Shown one piece after another: positions 12,984 to 24,900 of a DNA stretch of 64,000 nt; positions within the stretch are counted from its first letter, which is position 1, and every line of letters begins with the position of its first letter. Both the position numbers and the translations under genes were made by a program. The DNA is from Mya arenaria. Lineage: Eukaryota; Mollusca; Bivalvia; Myida; Myidae. Below the pieces are notes generated by a model. It was not told the DNA's origin. It saw only the letters and a program-made list of their open reading frames with translations, and did not search any database. The stretch is from positions 30,250,932-30,314,931 of the forward strand of contig NC_069132.1 in assembly GCF_026914265.1 (NCBI RefSeq), in the 5' to 3' direction.

Positions 12984-15900
12984 CTGAAATTGAAATGCAC
13001 ACAAACATATGATTGTTATTCAAAACAAAACTATTTTTTTACATTTCCAAAGTAATTTAAATAATTTATCAGTATATATGTACAGTCCTATGACATCAAC
13101 TTCAAGAAAACCTTATTTTGATGCTGAAAACTTACAATGGATAGATACTTGGATACTAATTGATGTATAATATTGATTTTCAATTTCTAGAGCTATAAAA
13201 CAAAGTATTACTATCCCAATTAAGTTTTTAAAGACCATCAAAACCATTAAAAGGCATTGATTGAACATACCTTCCACACAGTTTACATGGGAAAACATCC
13301 TGTGGGGCCTCAACATGCATGGGGGAGCGGGACGGGGGTGTGTGGGCTGGTTTAGTCTCAAAACGGGCGGCAGGGATGGTGGTACTTGACTTGGTGGATC
13401 GTATGTGGATCTTCATGTGGGCATTGAGGGCTGCCTTCGATGTGAAGCTCTGGGAAAAAATATTTGAACAGTTAATGCAATAATTCAAAATGAAAAATAT
13501 GATCATGAACAGGTATCAATATTGTATCATATGATAAAGTGATATAATTTTGGATCCAAGCCAATTTGTACAGTCTGTACAGAAGTATGTGTCGCGGGGT
13601 CAATTTGCCCTGCTCTATATGTTTGTGTCAGTGTCATATGTCTACATGTATGTTTATCCAGTACACGTACTTTCCAAGTCCATCTTTCTTGTGATAATCC
13701 ATTTTCCTATTCTTCCATTCCTTTCAGTCATTCCTATCATTCACTAATTCATATACTAATTTCACTTTCATTTTCGCTTTCACTTTCTATATTTATTAAA
13801 GTAGTTCGCCTCGTGCACAGCTGGTGGCGGTATTTTCCTCGTGCACAGCGCACTCATATTTTGTCGATGGAGACGTAAACATCGTTGGATAAATTTGGAA
13901 ACTTTATTGTTTCATTTCTTTATAAAAGTGTATTTGGATAATTCCAGGTATGATTTATTACTATAATATACATGTTGGCATTGTGTGAATTTGTCTTTTG
14001 TGTAATTTGATGTATTGGCACTCATATTTTGTCGATGGAGACGTAAACATCGTTGGATAAATTTGGAAACTTTATTGTTTCATTTCTTTATAAAAGTGTA
14101 TTTGGATAATTCCAGTCGCCCTGAGAGACGAACCATTTTCATTCGCGACATTGGTGGCCAGTGTAGCTTTTGGGTTTCGGCTTGGGGTCATAATCCAGCT
14201 CATTCTGCACGGTTTGGTCGTTTCGTCGAGCGCGGTCACATGACTACACACGTGATCAGGCACATGGCGAGCACATGTTATAGGTCTTCCGGGACGAGAC
14301 CGGGAACCAGTGGTCAACAGTGAATGGTTGTAAACATCCGGTTTTAAATTGACAGACGATTTTGGTGACATTTCGTCTTATTTATATTTCATTTGACACT
14401 TATATAATAAGTGCGTGGTTGTGTTTGATATATATATACGTGTCTTGTGAGAATATGGACACTATTTAGTGCATTATTTCATTGGAAGTGAAACTTAGAC
14501 TATTTAAATAGCAGTTTCCTTGATTTGAACGCTGATTAAATCAACATAAGCATTTCATCTGTGACGTTCTACATTGATCAACATTACACATTGGGACTTC
14601 AGACTTCATACTACATGGACAGTTTATTTAGTGTTTTGAATATTTAATTAATTAATTTTGATATTTTGATTGATTGCTTTATGAATTTATTTTTCAATTG
14701 TTTAAATTTTTGATGTATTGTTTCAGATAGTATTTTGAGTGAACATACCTGGGCACAGCACAGCATGCAGCTCTTACACATCCTGTTGCAGTTGTAGCAT
14801 AACAAAGGTGTTGGTGAGCAATTAACATCGCATTACATTCATTTACTTAACAACTTATTGATAATATAAAGGCATTTGATTGACTTGAATAAATCCATTC
14901 TTCTCTTTCTTTCTACAAGTCCCTTGTGTCTGTTTTTCACTTTGTCTTTTGAGTCCACCGGTATATTATACCCCTATTATACCCCTGTGTTATTTATATA
15001 TTTTGTAAAAAAAAAAAAAAAAAAAGCATAAATCTTGGTCAGATTTACTAGGTTCTTTTTGTCTTACTTCATACAGATAGACACATAGTTGTTTAGCTTT
15101 TAGCAAAGTTTAGTGTTTACACTGTGAACGTAGAGGAGAAATTGCAGTTGAACATAGTAGTAGTAATGTATGTAGTATCTAGGTCTCTTTAGTAGTCATT
15201 TTTATTGCCATATTTTTCTAGTTTTTGAATACTGATCTTTTATTTTGAAAATACAAGAACAGTATTATTTTGAGAGCGCTCTCATAGAAGGTATTGTGAA
15301 GGTTTTGAAGTTAATTAAATGAAATAATTTTTCATTTAATGAATTCAATTTACAGTATAATTTAAGTTTGCAAATCTGGTTATTTAACTATACAGTATAC
15401 TGCACACAGTTGGTCATCTTCATAGTGATACATATATTCATTGACATAATAGTTTTACACATTTATCTAGTGATAAACATTGTCAAACCATTTGATAACA
15501 TCAATAAATAACAAAGTGTTGATTTTAAACACTTAAAATTCTCAATTCAATATAATTACCATTATTTAAATTCATTCAAACTCATAGTCATATATGTACC
15601 CAGTTTGAATAGATTCCAATTTTCTTGTTCATACAACTTAAACATTTGGAAATATTCACTCAGTTGTTGATAAAATGGACACTACTGGTGAAATCACTGG
15701 GATCCAAGATGAGGAGCTGAATTATTTTGCAGAGCAGCTAAGAAAATCAGGGAGATACAGGGTATTTGAAACTTCTAGCACTCCTCGTTTTGATGCAGAC
15801 ACAACTCGTGTCCTTACGCCAACTCCTGAGAAAGTTGTGCGTCAGTTGCGACAGTTTGATTTTGAGTCAGCTGGAGGAGCTCGCCAGAAACTTCTTTCAT

Positions 15901-18900
15901 TTTCTCCTAACAACCCATTTCTGGATGACAAGCCTAAACCAGTGGTTGCTGCTGTTCAGTCTTCATTTCAACCACCAGTTACTCGCTCAGATCCTGTTTT
16001 TGATCCTTTTGATTCACTGAAGTTTACGAACGATCGCAAAGATAGCGCATTCAAGGTTCCAAAACTTGTTGAGTTTTCTGGTGAGAAACCAGATGAATTT
16101 GACCTTTGGCTTTATGACTTGAAGTGTTTGTTGCGTAGTCAGGTTTATTCTACACCAATTATTCTTGAAGCCATTCGAAAGAGTCTTAAGGGTAGGGCTC
16201 GTTTGGTACTTTTACATGTTGGCGAGTCAGCCACTGTAGAAGATATTGTTGATGAACTGGAGGCTGTCTATGGTAATATTCACTCCAGTGAGAAACTCAA
16301 AGAGAAGTTTTATAATGCAAGGCAGGGAGCTGGTGAGTCGGTTGCTGAGTATAGTCTTCGTTTAGAGCAGATCTTGTCTAACATCACCCTTGATTCAGCA
16401 ACAAAAGATGAAATGCTGCGAAACAGATTGTGGGCTGGGTTACGTAACTCTGAGCTGCACAACATGTCTCGATATAAATACGAGACTGCTCTTGGTTTTA
16501 ACAAATTCCGCAAAGAGCTACGTCAGATGGAGTTGGACATGCAGCCAAAGCAACAGATTGTTGAGCCTGCTGTCCAGCAAATGAATGTAGTCGAGAGCAG
16601 ATTGTTGCAGCAGATGCAAGATATGACTGCTCAGTTCAAGTTGTTAAACACTAGGGTGTCTAATATAGAGAAAGACTTCAGTGTCATCAAGAAGGGACAG
16701 AATCAGCCCAATACAAACAGAAATGCCCCAGCTTCTCCCGTCAATGAGAATAAGCCTGTGGTGGGTTTAAACAAGAACGGACCTTCATCGAAAGGGAGCC
16801 GATAGGAGGTCCGGTGCCCATTCACACAGCGCCCTTGATTGGTAGACCGAATGAGACGACTGTTCTTTTGAATGGCACATCCTGTTCTGCTTTGCTTGAC
16901 ACGGGTTCAATGGTTACTACTCTAAGCCAACGTTTTTATAGCTCTCTTTGCCCTAGGCCTACACTTTATAGTCTAAAAGATTTTGAACTTGATATTTCTG
17001 GTGCAAATGATGCGAAGGTTCTATATTGTGGATACTGTTTGATTGATATGACATTTCCGTCGCTGGATATTGTTCCTGTTTCTGTACCGGTACTGATCAT
17101 ACCTGACACAGCTTATTCATCTAGTGTTCCTATGCTGGTAGGTACCAATGTTATCAATTATGTCAAGTCATCTTCACAATTACAGCATATGCCTCCTGTA
17201 TGGCAAGATGTATTGTCTTCCTTGACAACAGTTAACAAACTTTCTGTGAAGGCATTTTCAAAGAAACCAATCATAATTCGGCCGAATGAGACTAAGACAG
17301 TTACCGGTTTGGTCAGAGGAGTGGGAGATTTTACTGATGGCATGACAGACACTGACGAGCGGTCACAAGGATTGAGTGTTAGCCCCAGAGTTGTTCGGGT
17401 TAATCCAAACACGTCGTTCAGTAAGATTCCTGTTAGAATTTGCAATCTCTCTGTTAAGACTTTATCTATCATTCCCAAGTCTGTCATTTGCTCTCTTCAT
17501 GAGGTCGATGTTGTTAGGAAGGTTGATCCCTCGGAGGGTTCCATTCCCAAAACACGTAACGCTGATAAGACTCTTAAAGAGCTAGGCATTTGTGTCCCCA
17601 GCGGTACATTGACACATGGTGAGCAGGAACAGGCCAGAACTTTTCTTTCTCGGTGGAAACACTTGTTTTCAACAGACATTACTGACTTGGGTTGTACGTC
17701 TTTGGTTCAGCATGAGATTAACCTTACAGATTCTACTCCATTCAAAGAGCCATATAGACGGATTCCACCTGGGATGTTTGAAGAGGTGAGGGAGCATTTG
17801 CGTGAGATGTTAGATGCAGGAGCTATTCGAGAATCTAAATCTCCTTTCTCTTCCAATGTGGTTCTCGTTAGAAAAAAGGATAAGTCTTTGCGTTTTTGTA
17901 TTGACTTCCGGCGCCTTAATAGTAAAACTATTAAGGATGCTTACGCTCTTCCTCGTATTGACGAGACAATTGACGCTCTCACTGGCTCCAAGTATTTCAG
18001 TAAGCTTGACTTACGTTCCGGCTATTGGCAGGTTGCCATGAAAGAGGCTGATAAGCCCAAGACTGCTTTTTCTGTGGGGCCTCTCGGCTTCTTTGAGTGT
18101 AACAGGATGGCCTTTGGTTTAACCAACGCCCCAGCCACATTTCAGCGGCTCATGGAACGTAGCATGGGAGAACTGCACTTGAAGGAGTGTCTCATCTATT
18201 TAGATGATATAATCATATTTAGTGATTCTCTTGATAGTCATTTCAGACGTCTTGAATCTGTCTTTCAGCGCTTGGAGTCTGCTGGATTGAAACTGAAAGG
18301 GAGTAAGTGCGAGTTCTTTCAGCGAGAGGTGAAGTACTTGGGTCATGTTGTGAGTGAGTATGGAGTGCAGACAGATCCTGAGAAGATTGAAGTATTGAGG
18401 AGGTGGAAGGTGCCCTCTAATCTGAAGGAGTTTAGGAGTTTTCTCGGGTTTGCGGGGTATTACAGGCGGTTCATTCCCCAATTTGCCCGTCTCGCCAAAC
18501 CACTCAACGATTTGCTTGTTGGGGACAAGAAGGAGAAGAAGAAAAGCAGAGAACGTCAGCCTTTGGAGTGGGGTGAAATCCATCAGAAGGCATTTGAGAT
18601 CATTATCGATCGTTTGTGTTCGGCTCCTGTTCTTACATATGCAGACTTCTCTAAGCCATTTATTCTCAACATTGATGCAAGCAGTGTTGGTCTTGGAGCT
18701 GTTCTATATCAGAAAGTTGACGGGGTTGAAAAGGTCGTCGCATACGCGTCTCGTGGGTTACGCGGTGGTGAACGCAACTACCCGGCTCATAAGCTTGAGT
18801 TCTTGTCACTCAAATGGGCTGTCGTGGACAAATTTTACGATTACCTTTATGGTAATGAATTTTGCGTTCGCACCGACAATAACCCCTTGACCTATGCGTT

Positions 18901-21900
18901 CAAATCAGCGAGACTTGACGCTTTGTCACACAGATGGTTAGCAGCGTTGTCAGCCTTCAATTTCAATATTGTCTACCGTTCAGGAAAAGAGAATATAGAT
19001 GCAGATATTCTTTCCCGTCTTCCTGGTGTTTCGCGGAGTGAGGAGAACGTTATGTTTCCGGACGTCATCAAAGCTTTGTTTGATTACCATCTAGTGAGAG
19101 TTTGTCCTATTATTGAGTGTTTGTCATTCTCACAAACGGCAGCTCAGACACCAAGGGACGAGGTTGATCTTGACACTCCATTAGCTGATATTGATTGGAA
19201 AGTTGAACAGGCTCGGGATAGAGCTATCAGTAGGGTGGCAGAGATTTTGAAGTCAAGTTCTAGACTGACTCGGCGCCAGATGTGCTTAGAAGATGAGTCA
19301 GTCAGGAAGTTGCTGAGGGAGCGGAACATGTTATTCTTTCGGGATGGTTTGTTGTACCGTCATGGTATGTCAAATGGTCATCCTGTAGACCAGTTGGTTG
19401 TTCCAGACGTCTTTTACGATATTATATTTGCGGGTCTTCATGATGAGGCAGGTCACCAGGGCAAAGAACGTACACTTTCTTTGATAAAATCTCGATTCTT
19501 TTGGCCAGGTCTCGACTCGTTTGTTGAAACACGTATCAGGCTCTGTGAGAGGTGCATTTGTCGTAAGACAAGAGAAAAGGTCTCTGCAGAATTGGTTTCC
19601 ATCGAAACCACGTACCCTCTCGAACTTGTATGCATTGACTTTCTTACCTTAGATATGTCCAAAGGAGGATTTGAGAAAGTATTGGTCATCACAGACCATT
19701 TCACTCGGTATGCGCAGGCCATACCAATGAGAAATGAAACAGCTCGGTCCACTGCCAAAGCGCTATTTGAGCAGTTCATTGTACATTACGGGTTCCCAAG
19801 TCGTCTACATAGTGACCAGGGACGCAACTTTGAGAGTGCTATTATAAGGGAACTTTGCGACATTGCAAAGGTCGAGAAAAGTCGTACGACCCCGTATCAC
19901 CCACAATGCAACGGCATGGCCGAACGTTTCAATCAAACACTTATGAACATGATTGGGACACTCGATGATGAGAGAAAACAGAACTGGAAAGCCCACTTAC
20001 CAACATTGGTACACGCTTACAATGCTACTCGGCATGAGAGTACCGGCATGACGCCATACTTTTTGATGTTCGGGAGACATCCGAGACTAGCTATAGATGC
20101 GTTCTTGGGCATTGAGCCAGATTTTTGTTCTTCAGATAGGTCAACTTTTATTCAGGGTATTCAGGAGCGTCTTGGGTTTGCCTACAAAGCTGCGACTCGC
20201 GAGGCTCGACGCCAAGCACGTCGTCACAAGAGACGTTACGATACAAGAGTACGGGAAGCGAAAGTAGCGGTTGGCGATAAGGTTCTTGTCAGGATGGTTG
20301 GTATCAGGGGTCGCCACAAGCTTGCAGATCGGTGGTGCAGGGACGTGTATGTCGTCATCAGTCAGCCGAATCCTGATATCCCCGTCTTTCGAGTGAGGAA
20401 AGAGTTTGCTAGAGGTCCAGTGCGAACTCTTCACAGGAACCTTATCCTGCCTTTGTCTGGCATTCCACTTCTTGCACCTCTTCGTTCCCCTGATTCAAGG
20501 GATCTGTCTGGCATCGATGTAACCGACGATACAGATTGTTCTGGCAATATAAGTGAGGCTCAGCAAGCGTTACCGCAGAGTTCATTGTCACCTACTGCAG
20601 CTGTAGCTAATACTGCCGTTCAATGCGACAACTTACCGGATATGACACAAGCGGATGTATTACCTAGTTTGTCAACGCCATCGCCAAGGTATGTGATACC
20701 ACAGCGGAGGACGAGACGCACCACTCAGCGCCCTGCCTGGATGCAGAGTGACACGTGGGTCACATAGTCACCATTTACCGTTACACCAACAATGAAATAA
20801 AATAGTGACATCAAAGGATTCACATCATTTACAATAATAGTGTGTTTTTTTGTGCGGATTGAGATTTTTTTTTTAATACACTTGAAGAAATTTTGGTAAA
20901 ATCTTTTGACCAGATTTTCCGTGATATGTTTTTATACAGCTTTTGTGCCAGTTGTATAATATATGATGAAAACATAATGTGCATCATTCTGTTTAAGACA
21001 TTGAGCATGTCTTAATTCAGACTACGCCATAAAGGCAGGGTCTGGTATTGCATGGAAATAGGCCTATTTCAGTTGTTGTTTTTTGTATGATTATTTAGTT
21101 TGTATGTATATGTGTAGCTAGTGTTAAACAGTGCACTTAAGTATAGAATGTAGTAGTAGTTACTGTATGGAATGTTAAGGTATTCATTTAGCTTGCAGTT
21201 GCTAATTACGGTAAACCTAAATAGACAAGCTTGTGCTCTGACAGCATTTGTTTTCATGTTAGTAACTATGGACAGTAAACTATGTACTGAATTTGAAATG
21301 TCGGGACGCCATTTACCCGAAGGGGGGAGGGTGTCGCGGGGTCAATTTGCCCTGCTCTATATGTTTGTGTCAGTGTCATATGTCTACATGTATGTTTATC
21401 CAGTACACGTACTTTCCAAGTCCATCTTTCTTGTGATAATCCATTTTCCTATTCTTCCATTCCTTTCAGTCATTCCTATCATTCACTAATTCATATACTA
21501 ATTTCACTTTCATTTTCGCTTTCACTTTCTATATTTATTAAAGTAGTTCGCCTCGTGCACAGCTGGTGGCGGTATTTTCCTCGTGCACAGCGCACTCATA
21601 TTTTGTCGATGGAGACGTAAACATCGTTGGATAAATTTGGAAACTTTATTGTTTCATTTCTTTATAAAAGTGTATTTGGATAATTCCAGGTATGATTTAT
21701 TACTATAATATACATGTTGGCATTGTGTGAATTTGTCTTTTGTGTAATTTGATGTATTGGCACTCATATTTTGTCGATGGAGACGTAAACATCATTGGAT
21801 AAATTTGGAAACTTTATTGTTTCATTTCTTTATAAAAGTGTATTTGGATAATTCCAGTCGCCCTGAGAGACGAACCATTTTCATTCGCGACATATGTTAC

Positions 21901-24900
21901 TTTTTCAGAATAGTGTTTAAGTCTTTTATGGAATAATTCTGGTGCTTATAATAGTAATTATTACAATATTAAGCTGAAACAAACATTCATCCTCTACTTA
22001 TTATAATTATAATCAAACATTATTTTCAAACATTGCAAACTTGCACCAACAACTTACAGAGTTACAGTCTGGTACATCACACGGGAAGGAAGGTACGGGG
22101 GACACAGATCTCACCGGGCTCGGCTCGGCAATCGTCAACTCGCCAACATCCTCACCTTCTAGGTCTTTCTCCTGTGAGCAGGTCCAAACATTGTACATTT
22201 TTACAGCATTGAGGCTACATTATAGTAAACATATTTTTATGAATATTTTTTTCATCAACTCTAAAAATTATTATTTCTTCAGAAATTATCATGACTAATG
22301 ATGAACATTGAAGAGTTGTACAATTAGTTAATCCAGTCAAATGATCATTAATAGCCCTGTTAGATGTGCTTACATTTGTTATTAACTAATTGAAAAAAGA
22401 AACAACCTTTTTGACAAGCAATCGCACATAATCTCCAGAGTAATTGTTCATATAGTCCTATAGATCTGATAACGTTACAACAAGTATAAATGAATTTTAG
22501 AGTAAAAAAAACAAATCTTTCAGGAGGTAAACTGTAAATCATGCTCGAGGGAAACTTGGCAAAAGAAGACTACTTCAACCATCAAATGTCTCCATTTCTT
22601 TAACTATGAATTTTTTTTTTAAATAGCATAGAACATAATCAATGAGGCTAATTGTGTGTATAACTTCTCCCTGTTTGAAACTCTTGATTCCTGAACTTCT
22701 CCCAGTAACTCCTACCCTATGATCATCAAATGTGCCAATGGAGGTGCTGGCCTCGGAGATGGAATCTACGTCTTCTTCAACGCTAGCTCCGTCTCCCTCC
22801 TCCATCACATCAGATATGCTTTTTTCTGCCTCCGAAGTTGACTCCTATAGGACATGGGTAGAAATAAGTATAATTTTTAAATAAATAGACTTCTTTTAGA
22901 GGCATTCACCTCCTCTTTACTGCCTGGTTTTAAAGGCCATGGGTCTAAGAGCTAGTTTTATCTATTTTATTAAGACACAATCACCCCTTTTTTCCTCTTT
23001 CATGAGGCTGATAAAGTCTTTGATTATTTCAAAGATGGAATTGCTTTTTTAGATATTCATAAGTACTTGTTTTGTTTATTGAACATGTTCTAATAGTCAT
23101 ATATATTCTAGCTGTGTTTTTCCAGCCAATGGACAAGCCAGACAGGTTGCTTCAGCCAGTGACTACCGGTATGTTTTCCCAAAATGTGTAGAATTATATG
23201 ACCCCATAGTCAATGTAACATAATGCAAATGAGCTTGAGTGTGAGAAACAGTGCAATGTAACATGATACAAGAAATGCCGCAATGCGACGAAACCAGGTT
23301 TCCAATGATTGACAGAAGCCTATGTCTGTTTTTCTAATTTTAGTAACAGTGATCTTAACCATAGGGACCCCAAACGCAATCACATGAAAGGTATCCATAA
23401 ACTCTTCCTTTATACCAAGTTGTGTCAAGATATGTCAACCCTAACTGAAGTTATTCAGTTTCAACTGTTTTTCTATTTTTTGGAACAGTGACCTTGACCT
23501 TGACCCTAGGGACCCCAAATACAATCCCATGAAAGGTATCCATAAACTCTTTCTATAGACCAAGTTTGGACAAGATATGTCAACCCTAACTAAAGTTATT
23601 CAGTTTCAACCGTTTTTCTATTTTTAGTAACAGTGACCTTGACCTTGACCCTAGGGACCCCAAACGCAATCCCATGAAAGGTATCCATAAACTCTTCCTA
23701 TAGACCAAGTTTGTTCAAGATATGTCAACCCTTACTGAAATTTTTCAGTTTCATAGGTGAGTTTGATGCTGCCCTGCCACCCGCCCGCCCGAAAAACGAG
23801 GTTCGTCATTCTTATAACCAGGTTTATAAACCTGGTTAATAAGTTCATATCAAAGCAATGAGATTGGGCAAGGAGTTTTTCCAACATCATTTACTACCCT
23901 TTCCCAAAATTATTTGTTAATTAATAGATAAAAACTATATTTATAAACCTGCTGGGTGGTTGCTGCAGCACTGGCGGTGTTGTCAGGCTGGTTTCTCGTT
24001 GAACGGAGGTTGTAATCCTGCTCTCGTCGGCGTCGGAGGATGCGCAAACGTTTGTGGTCGTCAACTAGAACTTTCTTCCACAAGTAATAAAACTGAACAC
24101 ACTGACGAACAGTCTTAGTTTTTACCTGGAATGAAACATCACTTCAATTTACAGTTATTCAATAAAGTTTCACTCCAAAGGCAACTTTAATAGTAGAAAT
24201 ACACATACTTAATAATGTGTAATACAGCATCACAATATTTGCAAATATACCATAAAAGAACAAGAGATGTTTGTCAAACATTATGCCCCCCTGAGCGCCA
24301 TGTTGTCAGGATTATATGGACAATTGAATGAAATTTGCATGGACCGAAATGACAGCTGATTTGTCACTGACATTGGATGCCGTTGAGGCAGTTTTAAGAT
24401 TATGACCATTCAAAGTGTGAGGATAGAGTGTGTTATGACCATGACCTTTGGCTCTTTGACCTCAAAATCCATAGGAGTCATCAGCTGGTCACCAAAAATC
24501 TTAATGTCAAGTTTGAGGGCCATGGGTGCAGGCATTGACAAGTTATCACACAGACAAGATTTTTTGTTCAAGGTCACTGTGACTTTGACCTTTGACCCCT
24601 AAAATCATCACGGGTCATCTACAGGTCAGACGCAACTCCAAGTCAAGTTAGAGGGCCATGGGTGCAGGCATTGTCAAATTATCACTCGAAACATTTTCAC
24701 ATTCAAGGTCACTATGAACTTGACCTTTGACCCGATGACTCCTAAAATCAATAAGGGTCATCTACTGGTCAGGCCCAACTTCCATGTCAAGTTTGAGGGC
24801 CATGGGTGCAGGCATTGTTGAGATATCACTTGGAAAATATTTGTTAACTTTTTTATGGTTACTGTGACCTTGACCTTAGCCCGATGACCCCCAAAGTCAA

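Larger units (their letters stand above)
13590..21892 (+). mobile_element. Complete Ty3/gypsy LTR retrotransposon
   Basis: The element is 8,303 bp with two 561-bp LTRs (13590-14150 and 21332-21892). Each LTR starts TGTCGCG and ends CGCGACA, a 7-bp inverted terminal repeat. It is flanked by the 4-bp duplication TATG (13586-13589 and 21893-21896). The order inside is LTR, 1.5-kb leader, gag (376 aa), pol (protease, reverse transcriptase, RNase H, integrase), purine tract, LTR. Both reading frames are intact and only one LTR mismatch was seen (G at 14052, A at 21794), so it is young and possibly still active. There is no envelope gene. It lies antisense in an intron of the ELM2-SANT gene; without it that intron would be about 300 bp. 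Confidence 0.95.

Noticed and set aside
13550..13747. Hydrophobic short protein repeated at 21350-21489
   Set aside because: The same peptide occurs in both places because both are LTR sequence; no evidence that it is made.
20768..21331. Possible envelope gene after pol
   Set aside because: Only about 0.55 kb is available and no signal peptide, furin-like site or membrane anchor frame is present.
22716..22808. Extension of coding exon 20 beyond AGG|GTAGGA into [16 protein letters not shown]
   Set aside because: No donor further on keeps phase 0 with exon 21; a retained variant is possible but not supported.
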